Source: Saprospiraceae bacterium
GTDB lineage: Bacteria; Bacteroidota; Bacteroidia; Chitinophagales; Saprospiraceae
Assembly: GCA_028280415.1 (NCBI GenBank)
Contig: JANQLV010000025.1
Span: forward strand, 55,353 to 119,352
Reading direction: 5' to 3'
DNA: 64,000 bases
Shown here: positions 45,398 to 54,260 of the stretch, in pieces
How positions within the stretch are numbered: the first letter of the stretch is position 1
Layout: each line of letters starts with the position of its first letter
Notes under the pieces: generated by a model
The model's database searches: none
The model's input: only the letters and a program-made list of their open reading frames with translations
What the model was told of the DNA's origin: nothing
Program-made: the position numbers and the translations under genes

Positions 45398-48300
45398 TTA
45401 TCGTACAATCGTCACATCTCCTTTGTCCTGTACCCGGAGTTGTCGTCCACAACTGATCACTACAGCATCATACCACCAGACATATACTCCATTATCCATC
45501 GCTTTTCCATTAAAGCCGGCATCCCAGTAATCATACACCGATTCAAAAGTCTTTAAATGATTACCCCATCGATCAAATACATGCAGCTCAAAAGATACGA
45601 CCTCCATATCTTCGGGCGGCATGATCTGCCATACATCATTCAGCCCATCATTATTCGGGCTAAACAGATTCGGGACATAGAAATACTCCTTTCTGCCATC
45701 TGCCATCAGGGATACATCAAATGATTCCTCTTTTATCTCACAGGCACTTTCAATGATGACAGTATATACACCTGGCGTATCCACATTGATAAATGATTGA
45801 GTACTTCCGGTATTCCACAGGTAATTCACTATACCCGGGTTTGCGGCCTCATTATCAATATTCAATTGTACTGCACTAAAATCACAGGGGATTTGGGGTA
45901 CTTCAACCGATATTTCCAATTCGCTAATCTCTCCAACTTCTACTTCCAGACTTTCTTCACAGCCATTTGCATCCTGTACCAATATTGTAAAATCTCCTCC
46001 CGGCACTTCACTAAAGGTAGTCGAATCCTGGTAATTCAGACCATCCGCAGAGAAAATAAAGGGTGCTGTTCCTCCAGTTAGATTTTCTATGTATATACTA
46101 CCATTCGATTCATTCCAGCAGGATACTTCTGTATTGACATCAAAATCAAATACCGGGTAGGCATTCACGGAAACGATCACCGTGGAATCACAACCATTTT
46201 GATCCGTAAATATATAGGTGCCCGAAAATCCGGCAGAAAGTTCATCTCCCTCATAATCCACGGTCTCACCAGCACAAACTGACAAATCCAGAAAAGTCTC
46301 CGATAAAGCTACCGGTGCCACATGAACGCTTACTGTAGAATCACAACCCGCTGCATTGGTATATACAAAATCTGTAGTACTTCCCGCTGGTAGGTTTTCT
46401 CCATTATAGGGATAATCATCTCCATCACAGGCAGAAACGTTTAGGGTATGACTACTTGCGGATAGCCCTGCTACATAAACGGTTACCATCGAATCACAAC
46501 CCGCTACAGTTGCATAGTTGAAGGTGGTGGTAGAACCAATACTTAAGGCTGTGCCATTATAATCAGCCATTGTTCCTTCGCAAGCAGACAGCTCCATGTC
46601 AATATCATAGCTCGATAATTCAACTACATGGACCGTCACAACCGAATCACAGCCCAGCACATTCGTATATGTAAAGTCCTGAGTATCTCCCGGGTTCAGT
46701 GGCGTCCCGTCGTAATCAATCACTTCTCCGGGACAGGCACTCAGATTCATAGTCTCCGTACTGATAGATAAGGGTTGTACATAAACCGTAAGGGTAGAAT
46801 CGCAGCCTAAGGCATTCGTATACACAAAATCAGTAGTCGTAGATGGGAACAGCTCAGTTCCATTATACATTACCGTTCCGTTTTCGCAGGCTTCCAACTG
46901 AAGGCTTTCTACACTCTCTTCCAATTCGGCTACCACCACAGTTACGGTAGAATCACAATCATGAATACTACTAAAATTAAAGGTGCTTGTAGTGCCTGCC
47001 ATCAAAATGATCCCATTATAATCAATACCCGCTCCGGTACAGGCACTTAGATGCTCCGTCATTGCATAGGTTTGTAGTGTGTTTACTAATACCGTCACGA
47101 TAGAATCACAGCCTTCTGAACTAGTGAAAGTGAAATCCGTACTTGTCCCGGCCTCTAAAGCCGTCCCATTATAATCTACGCTTGTTCCAATACAAGCCTG
47201 CAAGGAAATTGAGGAAGAATCCTGATCCGATTCTATCACATTCACGGTAACCACAGAATCACAACCTACTGCATTTTCGTAAATAAATTCAGTAATCGTA
47301 CCGGCTTCCAGATTCTGACCATTATAATTATAGGTCCCTCCATTACAGCTTGTCACATCGAGAGCATATGCACTAGGAAAAGTCGTTTCTACTATAACAT
47401 TCATCACTGAATCGCAGCCTGCTACTGAAGTATACATAAATTCCGTAACTGTCCCTCCGGATAATTCCATTCCTGCAAATTCTACTGTCTCTCCTTCACA
47501 AGCTTCCAGATTTACCGGAATATTATACACCGGATTTTCCGTTACATTTACACTCACTATCGAATCACAGCCTACTGCATTGTTAAAAGTAAAATCCATC
47601 GTCTCCCCGGGAGTTAATTCTGTTCCATTATAAAAAACAGTACTACCTGTACATGCTGAAAGTTGTAAACTAGATGAACTTGTTGCTAAGGTTTGAACGT
47701 ATATCGTCACGGTAGAATCACAACCATTTATATTATTATATATAAACTCTGTCGTACTATTTGGATTCAGTTCCGTTCCATTGTACATCACCGTTCCGTT
47801 TTCACAGGCTTCCAGCACCAGCAATTCCGTACTTCCGCTCAATTCTGCTACTACTACCGTTACCGTAGAATCACAATTATCCATACTGGTATAATTAAAC
47901 ACGGTCGTTGAACCGGCTTCCAGTTCCGTCCCGTTATAATCCACCATTGTCCCTGTACAGGCACTCAAACTTTCTGTTTCATCATATACTGGAAGGTCTT
48001 CCACATATGCCGTAATTAAAGAATCACAGCCTACTGCATTTTGTAAAATAAACGAAGTCGTTGTCCCTCCCGAAAGATCAGTACCATTAAACATTACACT
48101 TGAACCAGTACATACATATAGCGTAGTATCCAGGCTACTCTCCTGGATTTCATTTACCATCACGGTAACGGTGGAATCACAATTATAAGCTGTTAAAAAG
48201 GTAAATTCTTCATTATCTCCAATATTTAGCTCCGTTCCATTGTACATCACCGTACTTCCTGTACAGGCTTCCAGCATCAGCGATTCCGATAGTACCGGGC

Positions 48301-51300
48301 AGATAAACTCCAGCAAAAACTCTATACTCGCTTCATCATCACAACCTACCAAATTCGCACTTGCCTCACTTATCACTGCAGTCATCCCATTTTCCAGGTT
48401 CAAGGTGTCTACTACTATTTCATAATCCGTGGAAAGGATATTGGCAAAGGCAAAGGAGCCTATTTGATTAGACACCAGGGTATCTACATTCATGCCGCCA
48501 TTTTGAAGGATGATCGAAATACCCGGCATCAAGGTATCCGCTGCATCTATAATCCCATTTTCATTTATATCAAAATACACCGTCCCAAATACAGAACCAA
48601 AACCATCGTATAAATCCAGTGTCAGCACATCCGATACCGTCACACAGCCATCAGCACTTACCATTTCTAAATAATATTCGCCACTCTGTGTCGCCACATA
48701 ATCCGGATCGTTTCCTTCCGGTGCAGGAATTGGGTTCCCCTCAAAATACCATTGCAAAAAAGAAACGCCAGTTAAAGGTGGCAGACAAATCGTATCCGGA
48801 TTACAGCGTGCATGACAGCCCGAAGGTATCAAATTTACATTCGGACCAGGGACGATCTCCAGTATATTACTCTCTCCTTCGCAACCAAACTCGTTAATTG
48901 CTCTTACAAAATAGCTGCCTGCATAAATCGTGGTAATTGACGTTCCTACTTCTCCTGTATTCCAGACGTAGGTATAATTTGCATCCGGATTAAAAACCGA
49001 AAATACCGTTGGCGTATTTTCACAAACCGGGGCGGCAGGGTTAGAGTTTATAATAATGTTTTCCGGAACAGGATGTACAATCACCACAAAATTAGCCGTA
49101 TTAACACAGCCCGTCGTAACATCCGTAATCTCTACTACTATTATATGCGTCCCCACTTCCAGTAAATTATCCTTTTCATCTGTATAGGATACTTCTGTAC
49201 CTACCTCCCCATCCGGCCATTCGTAGGTATAATTCGGATTATCCGTAATCTGCAGATTTACATCTTCTCCGTAACAGGTTTCATAGCTATTATAATAATA
49301 GTTCGTCGGTTGGTCATGCTCATTATATTCCACCGCAGTGATCTCTCCCTGTGGTAAAGGAATTAAATCAATAATAACTTGTGGCGGAGTATAACCACAA
49401 CCCAGGGCATCGTACACGGTCACTTCATAAGTTCCCGCTTCCAATACTGTGATAGATGCCGAATGAGAGCCTGTTGACCAGTCGTAAAAATCTCCACTCG
49501 GTGCGGTCAATATTACACTATCTCCGGCACATACCGTCGTCGCAGGACTTACATTGATAATTCCCGTTAAACTATTCGGTTCTACTTCCACTTCCTGACT
49601 TATACTCTCCATACATCCGTATATGTTTTCTACGGTTAAAGTCACTGTATAGGTACCCGGATTCGAATACACATGATAGCTTTGCCCAAGCTCCGAGGTA
49701 TTCGCATCTCCGCTACCGGGGTCGCCAAAATCCCAGAATACTTTTGTATAATTTCCGTTAGCCTCAAAATACAAGGAAGCGCCTTCACAACTCGAAGCAG
49801 GAATCACAAAGGATGCCAAGGGTGGATCCACAACCGTCACCGTTTCCTGATGCACTGATATACATCCGCTCATATCCGTCACCGTTAAGCTAACCAGATA
49901 ATTACCTCCTACTGCATAAGTATGATTTGGGTTTTGAGACATTGAGGTATTATTCGCTCCACTGGCAGGATCACCAAAATTCCACAGCCACGAATTGATA
50001 CTCGTTTGCGGAATAAAGGTGGATATATCCGTAAAGGAAATCGGTTGCATTGCACATGCTCCTGCATAGACAAAATTTGCAGCCAGTGGAATCGTATCAA
50101 ACTGAAAGGTACTCATCTGACAAGCCTGACCGGGAACTGTGCTTTGTATATTAGTAGTAAACGTAACCAGATTAAAACCGGCATTGGTCCAGGTATGAGA
50201 GGGGTTTTCTAAAAACGAATAGCTGATTCCTCCTCCTACTATATCAATAAATTCCCAGCTATAGCCCGGCAGGCCATTTACCGAGGTGTTTATATATTGA
50301 CTTTCATTGCAATAGGCACCCTGAATTATATCAAAATCAGGATAGCCAATTGGTATACAGCCCGGCATTGGATCGCCAGGAGGTAAACTTCCACATGATA
50401 ATCCTAAGGTATTGGAAAAAGCTGTACAGCCATTTATATCAGTTACCTGAACGTAATAATTGCCTTCCTCTGTGATCGTTTGTTCCGAACTATTCGTCCC
50501 AAAAGCAACACCATTGCGATACCATTGATAATCCAGTGGACCAGAACTAGTCTCCAGCGCATAGAGTACCATAGAACCTCCATTCTGACAGAAGTTCCCA
50601 AAATCTGGCGTTGAGACCGTAACTTCCGGCTGACCGTAGGTTCCGATGTAAAACGTTTCATTTTTTGTACAGCCATTATTATCCGTAACTATCACTTCAT
50701 AATAACCACTTCCCAAATTCACCGTTGGAGCATTCGATAGGGTATTCCCAAATTCGTTTCTCCATTCATATGCATTGTAAACCCCAATCACTGATACAGG
50801 CGTCGTCTGACCAGGACAAACATCACTGTAGACTGGAACAGGATTAGGTTTGGGATGTACCGTAACGCTCTGCTGATCCGAAACACCACATACGGTTACC
50901 ACCACATCATGAGTACCTGGAGTGTGCCAGAGTATTTCTACCTCATTTGTCTCTTCTCCACTGAGGATACTACCTGCCGTTGCTGGCAGTATCTCCCAAC
51001 TGTATTTCAAATTGGAATAGGATGTAGCAGTATATACACCGATAGCTTCGTGACAAACTTCATCATCGCCACTAAGCGCAACACTATTTATATTATCCGG
51101 ACCGACTGATATAGTAGCTGATTCGCAGGCTAAACCTTCCAGATTCGTTTGGCTCAGGGCCAGATTATAGGGCCCGTTCGAATTCCAGATAATGTTTACC
51201 GTTTTTCCATTAAGCGTATAATCCGTACCTCCGTCCGTAATGTACCAGGTATAATCGAAATCATTTGAACTGGAATTTGCCGTATATGTATAGGCCGTCC

Positions 51301-53710
51301 CCGGACAAACTTCCAGAATACCGCTAATACTATTGGGCATGGCCGTTGGAGCTACGACCTCTACAAAGACCGAAAAGTTATCCACACAATAATTCGTCGG
51401 ATATTGTACATCTGCATGAACTGTAAAGGAGCCACTTCCAAAATTCCAGTTTACCTCAAAATCGCTAAGTGCAGAAGAGGATGTAGCGATGATAGCTCCG
51501 TTTTCATCCAGTACTGTCCAATCCGCATTGACGCTTGTACCCAGTGGGGTCCGACAGGTGTAGGTATGTGTTTCATCCGGACAGGCCTCAATTGGCCCTT
51601 CTATGAAAATTTCATTTAATATATTTACCGGAAGGGTATCCTGACCGCCACAACCAAGATAACAGCTCTCGTATTCTACTATTACCTGCTGCTGTTGATT
51701 CGTAACCTGATCAGCCCATTGAATCGTGACTTCATTCGTCCCCTGACCTTCCGTGATCGTTCCAAAACTACTCACTGACCATATAAATTCTGTCCCGGCG
51801 TAGGGAGGCATCGAATACGATACTTCTACTCCTTTACATACCCGGGTCGGGCCTTCTATCTCTGCATTGTCATCAATGATAGGTATGGTTTCATACAAAT
51901 TTTGTAAACAATAATCCCCCGAACAGCCATCGACCGAGAGCTCGATAATACCAATCGGACCGGCTCCCCAATCAACCGTGATAAAATCATCCGAAAGACC
52001 CCCTCCGCTAATAATCGTTCCATTAGTACTCACGTTCCAGTAAAAGACAGAGCAGTCCGCATTGGAGGTATAGGTAATCTCTTCGCCAGGACAGATCGTT
52101 CCTGCACAATCTATCTCCGGTGTAATTGCTTCTTCCACTATTATGGTCACCGATGCGGTGTCTCCACAAAAGCAATCATTGCGGGCAATCAATATCGCCT
52201 CGTAAGTTCCGGCAGCGGTATAAGCATGTTCGGCATCTACCTGAGAAGAAGATATTCCATCTCCGAAATCCCAGGTATAATTAAAGCTACCAGAGGTTTG
52301 ATTATCGAAATACACAGATTGACCCTCGCAGATCGTTACCGTTCCATTATCTGCGGCAGGTGTCGTCTCAAAAGCTGCATCCGGAACTTCCAGAATATCC
52401 ACACAAATAGAATTAGAACCGGGACAAGCTGTAATTGTCGAACAAGTCAATTCTGTAGAAGTGGTAATCATACAACCATTAGAGGTATAAAGATTTAAGG
52501 TATAGACACCAGTACAGGCATCAACGACGCTTTCTGTCGTTGTTACAAAACCGCCAGGACCTATCCATTCAAAGGCATAGGGCGGGGTCCCATTTCCAAG
52601 ATAAACAGGAGTAATCAAGCCAGTACATGAATTGCAATCCGAGGAAGGTGTGACATCCAGGCCTATGCCAAAGGCTTGGCAGGCAAACTCCAATTCTTCA
52701 ATAGTAAAAGAACACGTTTTTTCATTACCATCCTCATCAATTACATATACTGTATAAGTACCCGAGGAGAGAAAATCAAAATAAAAGGCGCCTGGGCCGG
52801 AAAGAGAAGCACTTTGTCCGTTTGACAAAAGTATATCATAAAACCCGGTACCATCAATATATACATAGCCCGTCCCATTCGCTTCATTAATAAGTCCGTT
52901 CTTGAATTGACCGCAGTTGATATACCAATCCGGAACGAGTCCGCCACTCGTACTAACCGATACCTGACCTTGTCCGGCCTCCCCCCATTCTACGATCACT
53001 TCATTGCCCACTTGCTCCCAGCTTTCTGCTCCACTAACCGACCAAATCGTCGTCTGACCAGGACTCGTAACTTCTGTAGCGTAGGTTACTGTTGTATTTT
53101 CACAGACCCGATCACAACTCGAAAGACTATCGTCCAGACAAAATGCTCCGGATAAAGAAAATATCTCGGGAATACCGGCACTGGCGCTTACCGTAACACC
53201 TATAGTTGCAGTAATGCCATAATTATCTGTTACAATTATACCATAATCTCCCGGAGCTTCGGGGCAGAATATAACTGAGCCAAACCCAGGATCTATTGTC
53301 GCCGGCCCTTGTCCAAACCAATCATAGATATATGGTTGGGTTCCACCGAAAGCATAATACTGTCCGCATTCTCCGACACATAATTCATAGGGTCCGTCAA
53401 TTTCTATAAAACAATTAAAGGCATCAATAAAGGTAGTAACGACACTTCCATCCGGAGCTATTACTGAGATTTCATGCCCCCCCTCGTTCCAGAGGTAAAA
53501 TTGTATAGGATTGCCGAAAAAGTTTTGTCCATTTACATCCCATTGAAGATTATCATTAACAATATTGCCTCCCACATCGACAAGGGCAACTTCAAAAAGT
53601 TCCCCTACACATGGAACATTCCCGATGAAGGTTTGAATATAATATTGACTAAATAGAGAGAGATTAAAGCCTAAACATATAAGCAGTACTATTCCGGTTT
53701 TCGTCTTCAT
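45398..53710 (-). CDS. Giant T9SS type B surface protein with PKD domains and 14 tandem Cys repeats
   Basis: 2770 residues from the ATG at 53710 (MKTKTGIVLLICLGFNLSLFSQ, signal peptide); the upstream extension to 53764 is not signal-like. PKD domains are evident at about 467-523, 1213-1287 and 1307-1367 (YTWDFGDGISSS, WLWNFGDPASG, VFWDFGDPGSG), with further Ig-like modules between them. An SdrD-B-like module follows at about 1703-1757 (GTVYFDINENGIID). At about 1800-2517 there are 14 tandem repeats of ~51 residues (ACxGxxVxYNGxxL ... GCDSxVxV). The last ~95 residues are the gliding-motility-type (type B) T9SS domain (LFSPNNDGLNDVW, FELHVFDRWGNHL, GVYVWWYDAV). Adhesin, matrix or gliding roles are possible. 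Confidence 0.93.
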   Translation of the reverse strand: MKTKTGIVLLICLGFNLSLFSQYYIQTFIGNVPCVGELFEVALVDVGGNIVNDNLQWDVNGQNFFGNPIQFYLWNEGGHEISVIAPDGSVVTTFIDAFNCFIEIDGPYELCVGECGQYYAFGGTQPYIYDWFGQGPATIDPGFGSVIFCPEAPGDYGIIVTDNYGITATIGVTVSASAGIPEIFSLSGAFCLDDSLSSCDRVCENTTVTYATEVTSPGQTTIWSVSGAESWEQVGNEVIVEWGEAGQGQVSVSTSGGLVPDWYINCGQFKNGLINEANGTGYVYIDGTGFYDILLSNGQSASLSGPGAFYFDFLSSGTYTVYVIDEDGNEKTCSFTIEELEFACQAFGIGLDVTPSSDCNSCTGLITPVYLGNGTPPYAFEWIGPGGFVTTTESVVDACTGVYTLNLYTSNGCMITTSTELTCSTITACPGSNSICVDILEVPDAAFETTPAADNGTVTICEGQSVYFDNQTSGSFNYTWDFGDGISSSQVDAEHAYTAAGTYEAILIARNDCFCGDTASVTIIVEEAITPEIDCAGTICPGEEITYTSNADCSVFYWNVSTNGTIISGGGLSDDFITVDWGAGPIGIIELSVDGCSGDYCLQNLYETIPIIDDNAEIEGPTRVCKGVEVSYSMPPYAGTEFIWSVSSFGTITEGQGTNEVTIQWADQVTNQQQQVIVEYESCYLGCGGQDTLPVNILNEIFIEGPIEACPDETHTYTCRTPLGTSVNADWTVLDENGAIIATSSSALSDFEVNWNFGSGSFTVHADVQYPTNYCVDNFSVFVEVVAPTAMPNSISGILEVCPGTAYTYTANSSSNDFDYTWYITDGGTDYTLNGKTVNIIWNSNGPYNLALSQTNLEGLACESATISVGPDNINSVALSGDDEVCHEAIGVYTATSYSNLKYSWEILPATAGSILSGEETNEVEILWHTPGTHDVVVTVCGVSDQQSVTVHPKPNPVPVYSDVCPGQTTPVSVIGVYNAYEWRNEFGNTLSNAPTVNLGSGYYEVIVTDNNGCTKNETFYIGTYGQPEVTVSTPDFGNFCQNGGSMVLYALETSSGPLDYQWYRNGVAFGTNSSEQTITEEGNYYVQVTDINGCTAFSNTLGLSCGSLPPGDPMPGCIPIGYPDFDIIQGAYCNESQYINTSVNGLPGYSWEFIDIVGGGISYSFLENPSHTWTNAGFNLVTFTTNIQSTVPGQACQMSTFQFDTIPLAANFVYAGACAMQPISFTDISTFIPQTSINSWLWNFGDPASGANNTSMSQNPNHTYAVGGNYLVSLTVTDMSGCISVHQETVTVVDPPLASFVIPASSCEGASLYFEANGNYTKVFWDFGDPGSGDANTSELGQSYHVYSNPGTYTVTLTVENIYGCMESISQEVEVEPNSLTGIINVSPATTVCAGDSVILTAPSGDFYDWSTGSHSASITVLEAGTYEVTVYDALGCGYTPPQVIIDLIPLPQGEITAVEYNEHDQPTNYYYNSYETCYGEDVNLQITDNPNYTYEWPDGEVGTEVSYTDEKDNLLEVGTHIIVVEITDVTTGCVNTANFVVIVHPVPENIIINSNPAAPVCENTPTVFSVFNPDANYTYVWNTGEVGTSITTIYAGSYFVRAINEFGCEGESNILEIVPGPNVNLIPSGCHARCNPDTICLPPLTGVSFLQWYFEGNPIPAPEGNDPDYVATQSGEYYLEMVSADGCVTVSDVLTLDLYDGFGSVFGTVYFDINENGIIDAADTLMPGISIILQNGGMNVDTLVSNQIGSFAFANILSTDYEIVVDTLNLENGMTAVISEASANLVGCDDEASIEFLLEFICPVLSESLMLEACTGSTVMYNGTELNIGDNEEFTFLTAYNCDSTVTVMVNEIQESSLDTTLYVCTGSSVMFNGTDLSGGTTTSFILQNAVGCDSLITAYVEDLPVYDETESLSACTGTMVDYNGTELEAGSTTVFNYTSMDNCDSTVTVVVAELSGSTELLVLEACENGTVMYNGTELNPNSTTEFIYNNINGCDSTVTIYVQTLATSSSSLQLSACTGSTVFYNGTELTPGETMDFTFNNAVGCDSIVSVNVTENPVYNIPVNLEACEGETVEFAGMELSGGTVTEFMYTSVAGCDSVMNVIVETTFPSAYALDVTSCNGGTYNYNGQNLEAGTITEFIYENAVGCDSVVTVNVIESDQDSSSISLQACIGTSVDYNGTALEAGTSTDFTFTSSEGCDSIVTVLVNTLQTYAMTEHLSACTGAGIDYNGIILMAGTTSTFNFSSIHDCDSTVTVVVAELEESVESLQLEACENGTVMYNGTELFPSTTTDFVYTNALGCDSTLTVYVQPLSISTETMNLSACPGEVIDYDGTPLNPGDTQDFTYTNVLGCDSVVTVHVVELSSYDIDMELSACEGTMADYNGTALSIGSTTTFNYATVAGCDSMVTVYVAGLSASSHTLNVSACDGDDYPYNGENLPAGSTTDFVYTNAAGCDSTVSVHVAPVALSETFLDLSVCAGETVDYEGDELSAGFSGTYIFTDQNGCDSTVIVSVNAYPVFDFDVNTEVSCWNESNGSIYIENLTGGTAPFIFSADGLNYQDSTTFSEVPGGDFTILVQDANGCEESLEVEVGEISELEISVEVPQIPCDFSAVQLNIDNEAANPGIVNYLWNTGSTQSFINVDTPGVYTVIIESACEIKEESFDVSLMADGRKEYFYVPNLFSPNNDGLNDVWQIMPPEDMEVVSFELHVFDRWGNHLKTFESVYDYWDAGFNGKAMDNGVYVWWYDAVVISCGRQLRVQDKGDVTIVR
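46160..48310 (-). repeat. Fourteen in-frame ~153-bp coding repeats
   Basis: Each unit encodes about 51 residues with two Cys and ends [GND]CDS[TIVLM]. Units 3-5 and 9-11 are more alike than adjacent units, pointing to duplication of a six-unit block. Units are diverged at the DNA level. Confidence 0.88.
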
Positions 53711-53887
53711 AGAAAATAGATTATTTATTACTATGTAATTTGAAAGGAGGGTCGGAAAACGCACATCACGTTACTTATAAAAAAGTAACCTATACTTATA
53801 CAATCAGGTATGAGTTATAAAGATAGAAAATTGGCTGGAAAGAAAAAATTAATTGTCAAAAATTTGACTAAAAGCTCTTAAAACAAT

Positions 53888-53924
53888 TTTGCCTGTTATC
53901 TATCAAAAGTAAATAACAGGCAAA
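53888..53924 (-). terminator. Terminator of the 53-residue membrane protein gene
   Basis: TTTGCCTGTTAT (53888-53899) pairs perfectly with ATAACAGGCAAA (53913-53924). On the minus strand it is followed by ATTGTTTTAAG, a T-rich tail. It lies 24 bp after the stop of the small gene. Confidence 0.7.
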
Positions 53925-53948
53925 GGGTAAGGCTAATGAAAAATGTTA

Positions 53949-54110
53949 TTACATTACATCCAGTGCTTTTACCAAATATGTCAATACGAAAGGCAAGGCT
54001 ACCCAGAACCATTCGTTTAACCAGATCAACATCGCGACACAGATTACCAGAGAAATAAAAAACAAAATCCAATCTGTAGCACGAGAACTATTTTGAGCTT
54101 CTGTAGTCAT
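53949..54110 (-). CDS. 53-residue membrane protein, unannotated size class
   Basis: The ATG at 54110 opens 53 codons ending TAA. The protein has a polar start (MTTEAQNSSRATDW) and then two hydrophobic helices (ILFFISLVICVAMLIWL and FWVALPFVLTYLVKAL) separated by NEW. It has its own near-consensus promoter just upstream and a perfect-stem hairpin just downstream, which strongly supports a real gene. No family was recognised. The neighbours are the giant surface protein and the CotH gene, on either strand, so it is its own transcription unit. Confidence 0.8.
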   Translation of the reverse strand: MTTEAQNSSRATDWILFFISLVICVAMLIWLNEWFWVALPFVLTYLVKALDVM

Positions 54111-54127
54111 ATTTATAATATTTTGGA

Positions 54128-54158
54128 CAAATGTAAAGTATAATTACGAAATGCGAAA
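54128..54158 (-). promoter_or_regulatory. Bacteroidota promoter of the 53-residue gene
   Basis: On the minus strand TTTC (54158-54155), a 19-nt spacer and TACATTTG (54135-54128) match TTTG-N19-TAnnTTTG at every position but one. The expected transcription start is about 10 bp before the ATG. Confidence 0.7.
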
Positions 54159-54260
54159 GTTTTAGAATGAATTAATCAATATATTTACTAATTCGTTGTT
54201 TCGATTTTTGTTATAGATTGCCCAAAACTCATTTTCTATAAAACCCTGCAAGTAGTCAAT

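Noticed and set aside
43180..48310. CRISPR array in the repetitive region
   Set aside because: Repeats are in frame with long secreted proteins, diverged at third codon positions, without uniform spacers or cas genes.
45398..53764. Many 60-95-codon plus-strand frames across the giant surface protein
   Set aside because: These are antisense shadows of the repetitive coding region and show no independent coding signal.
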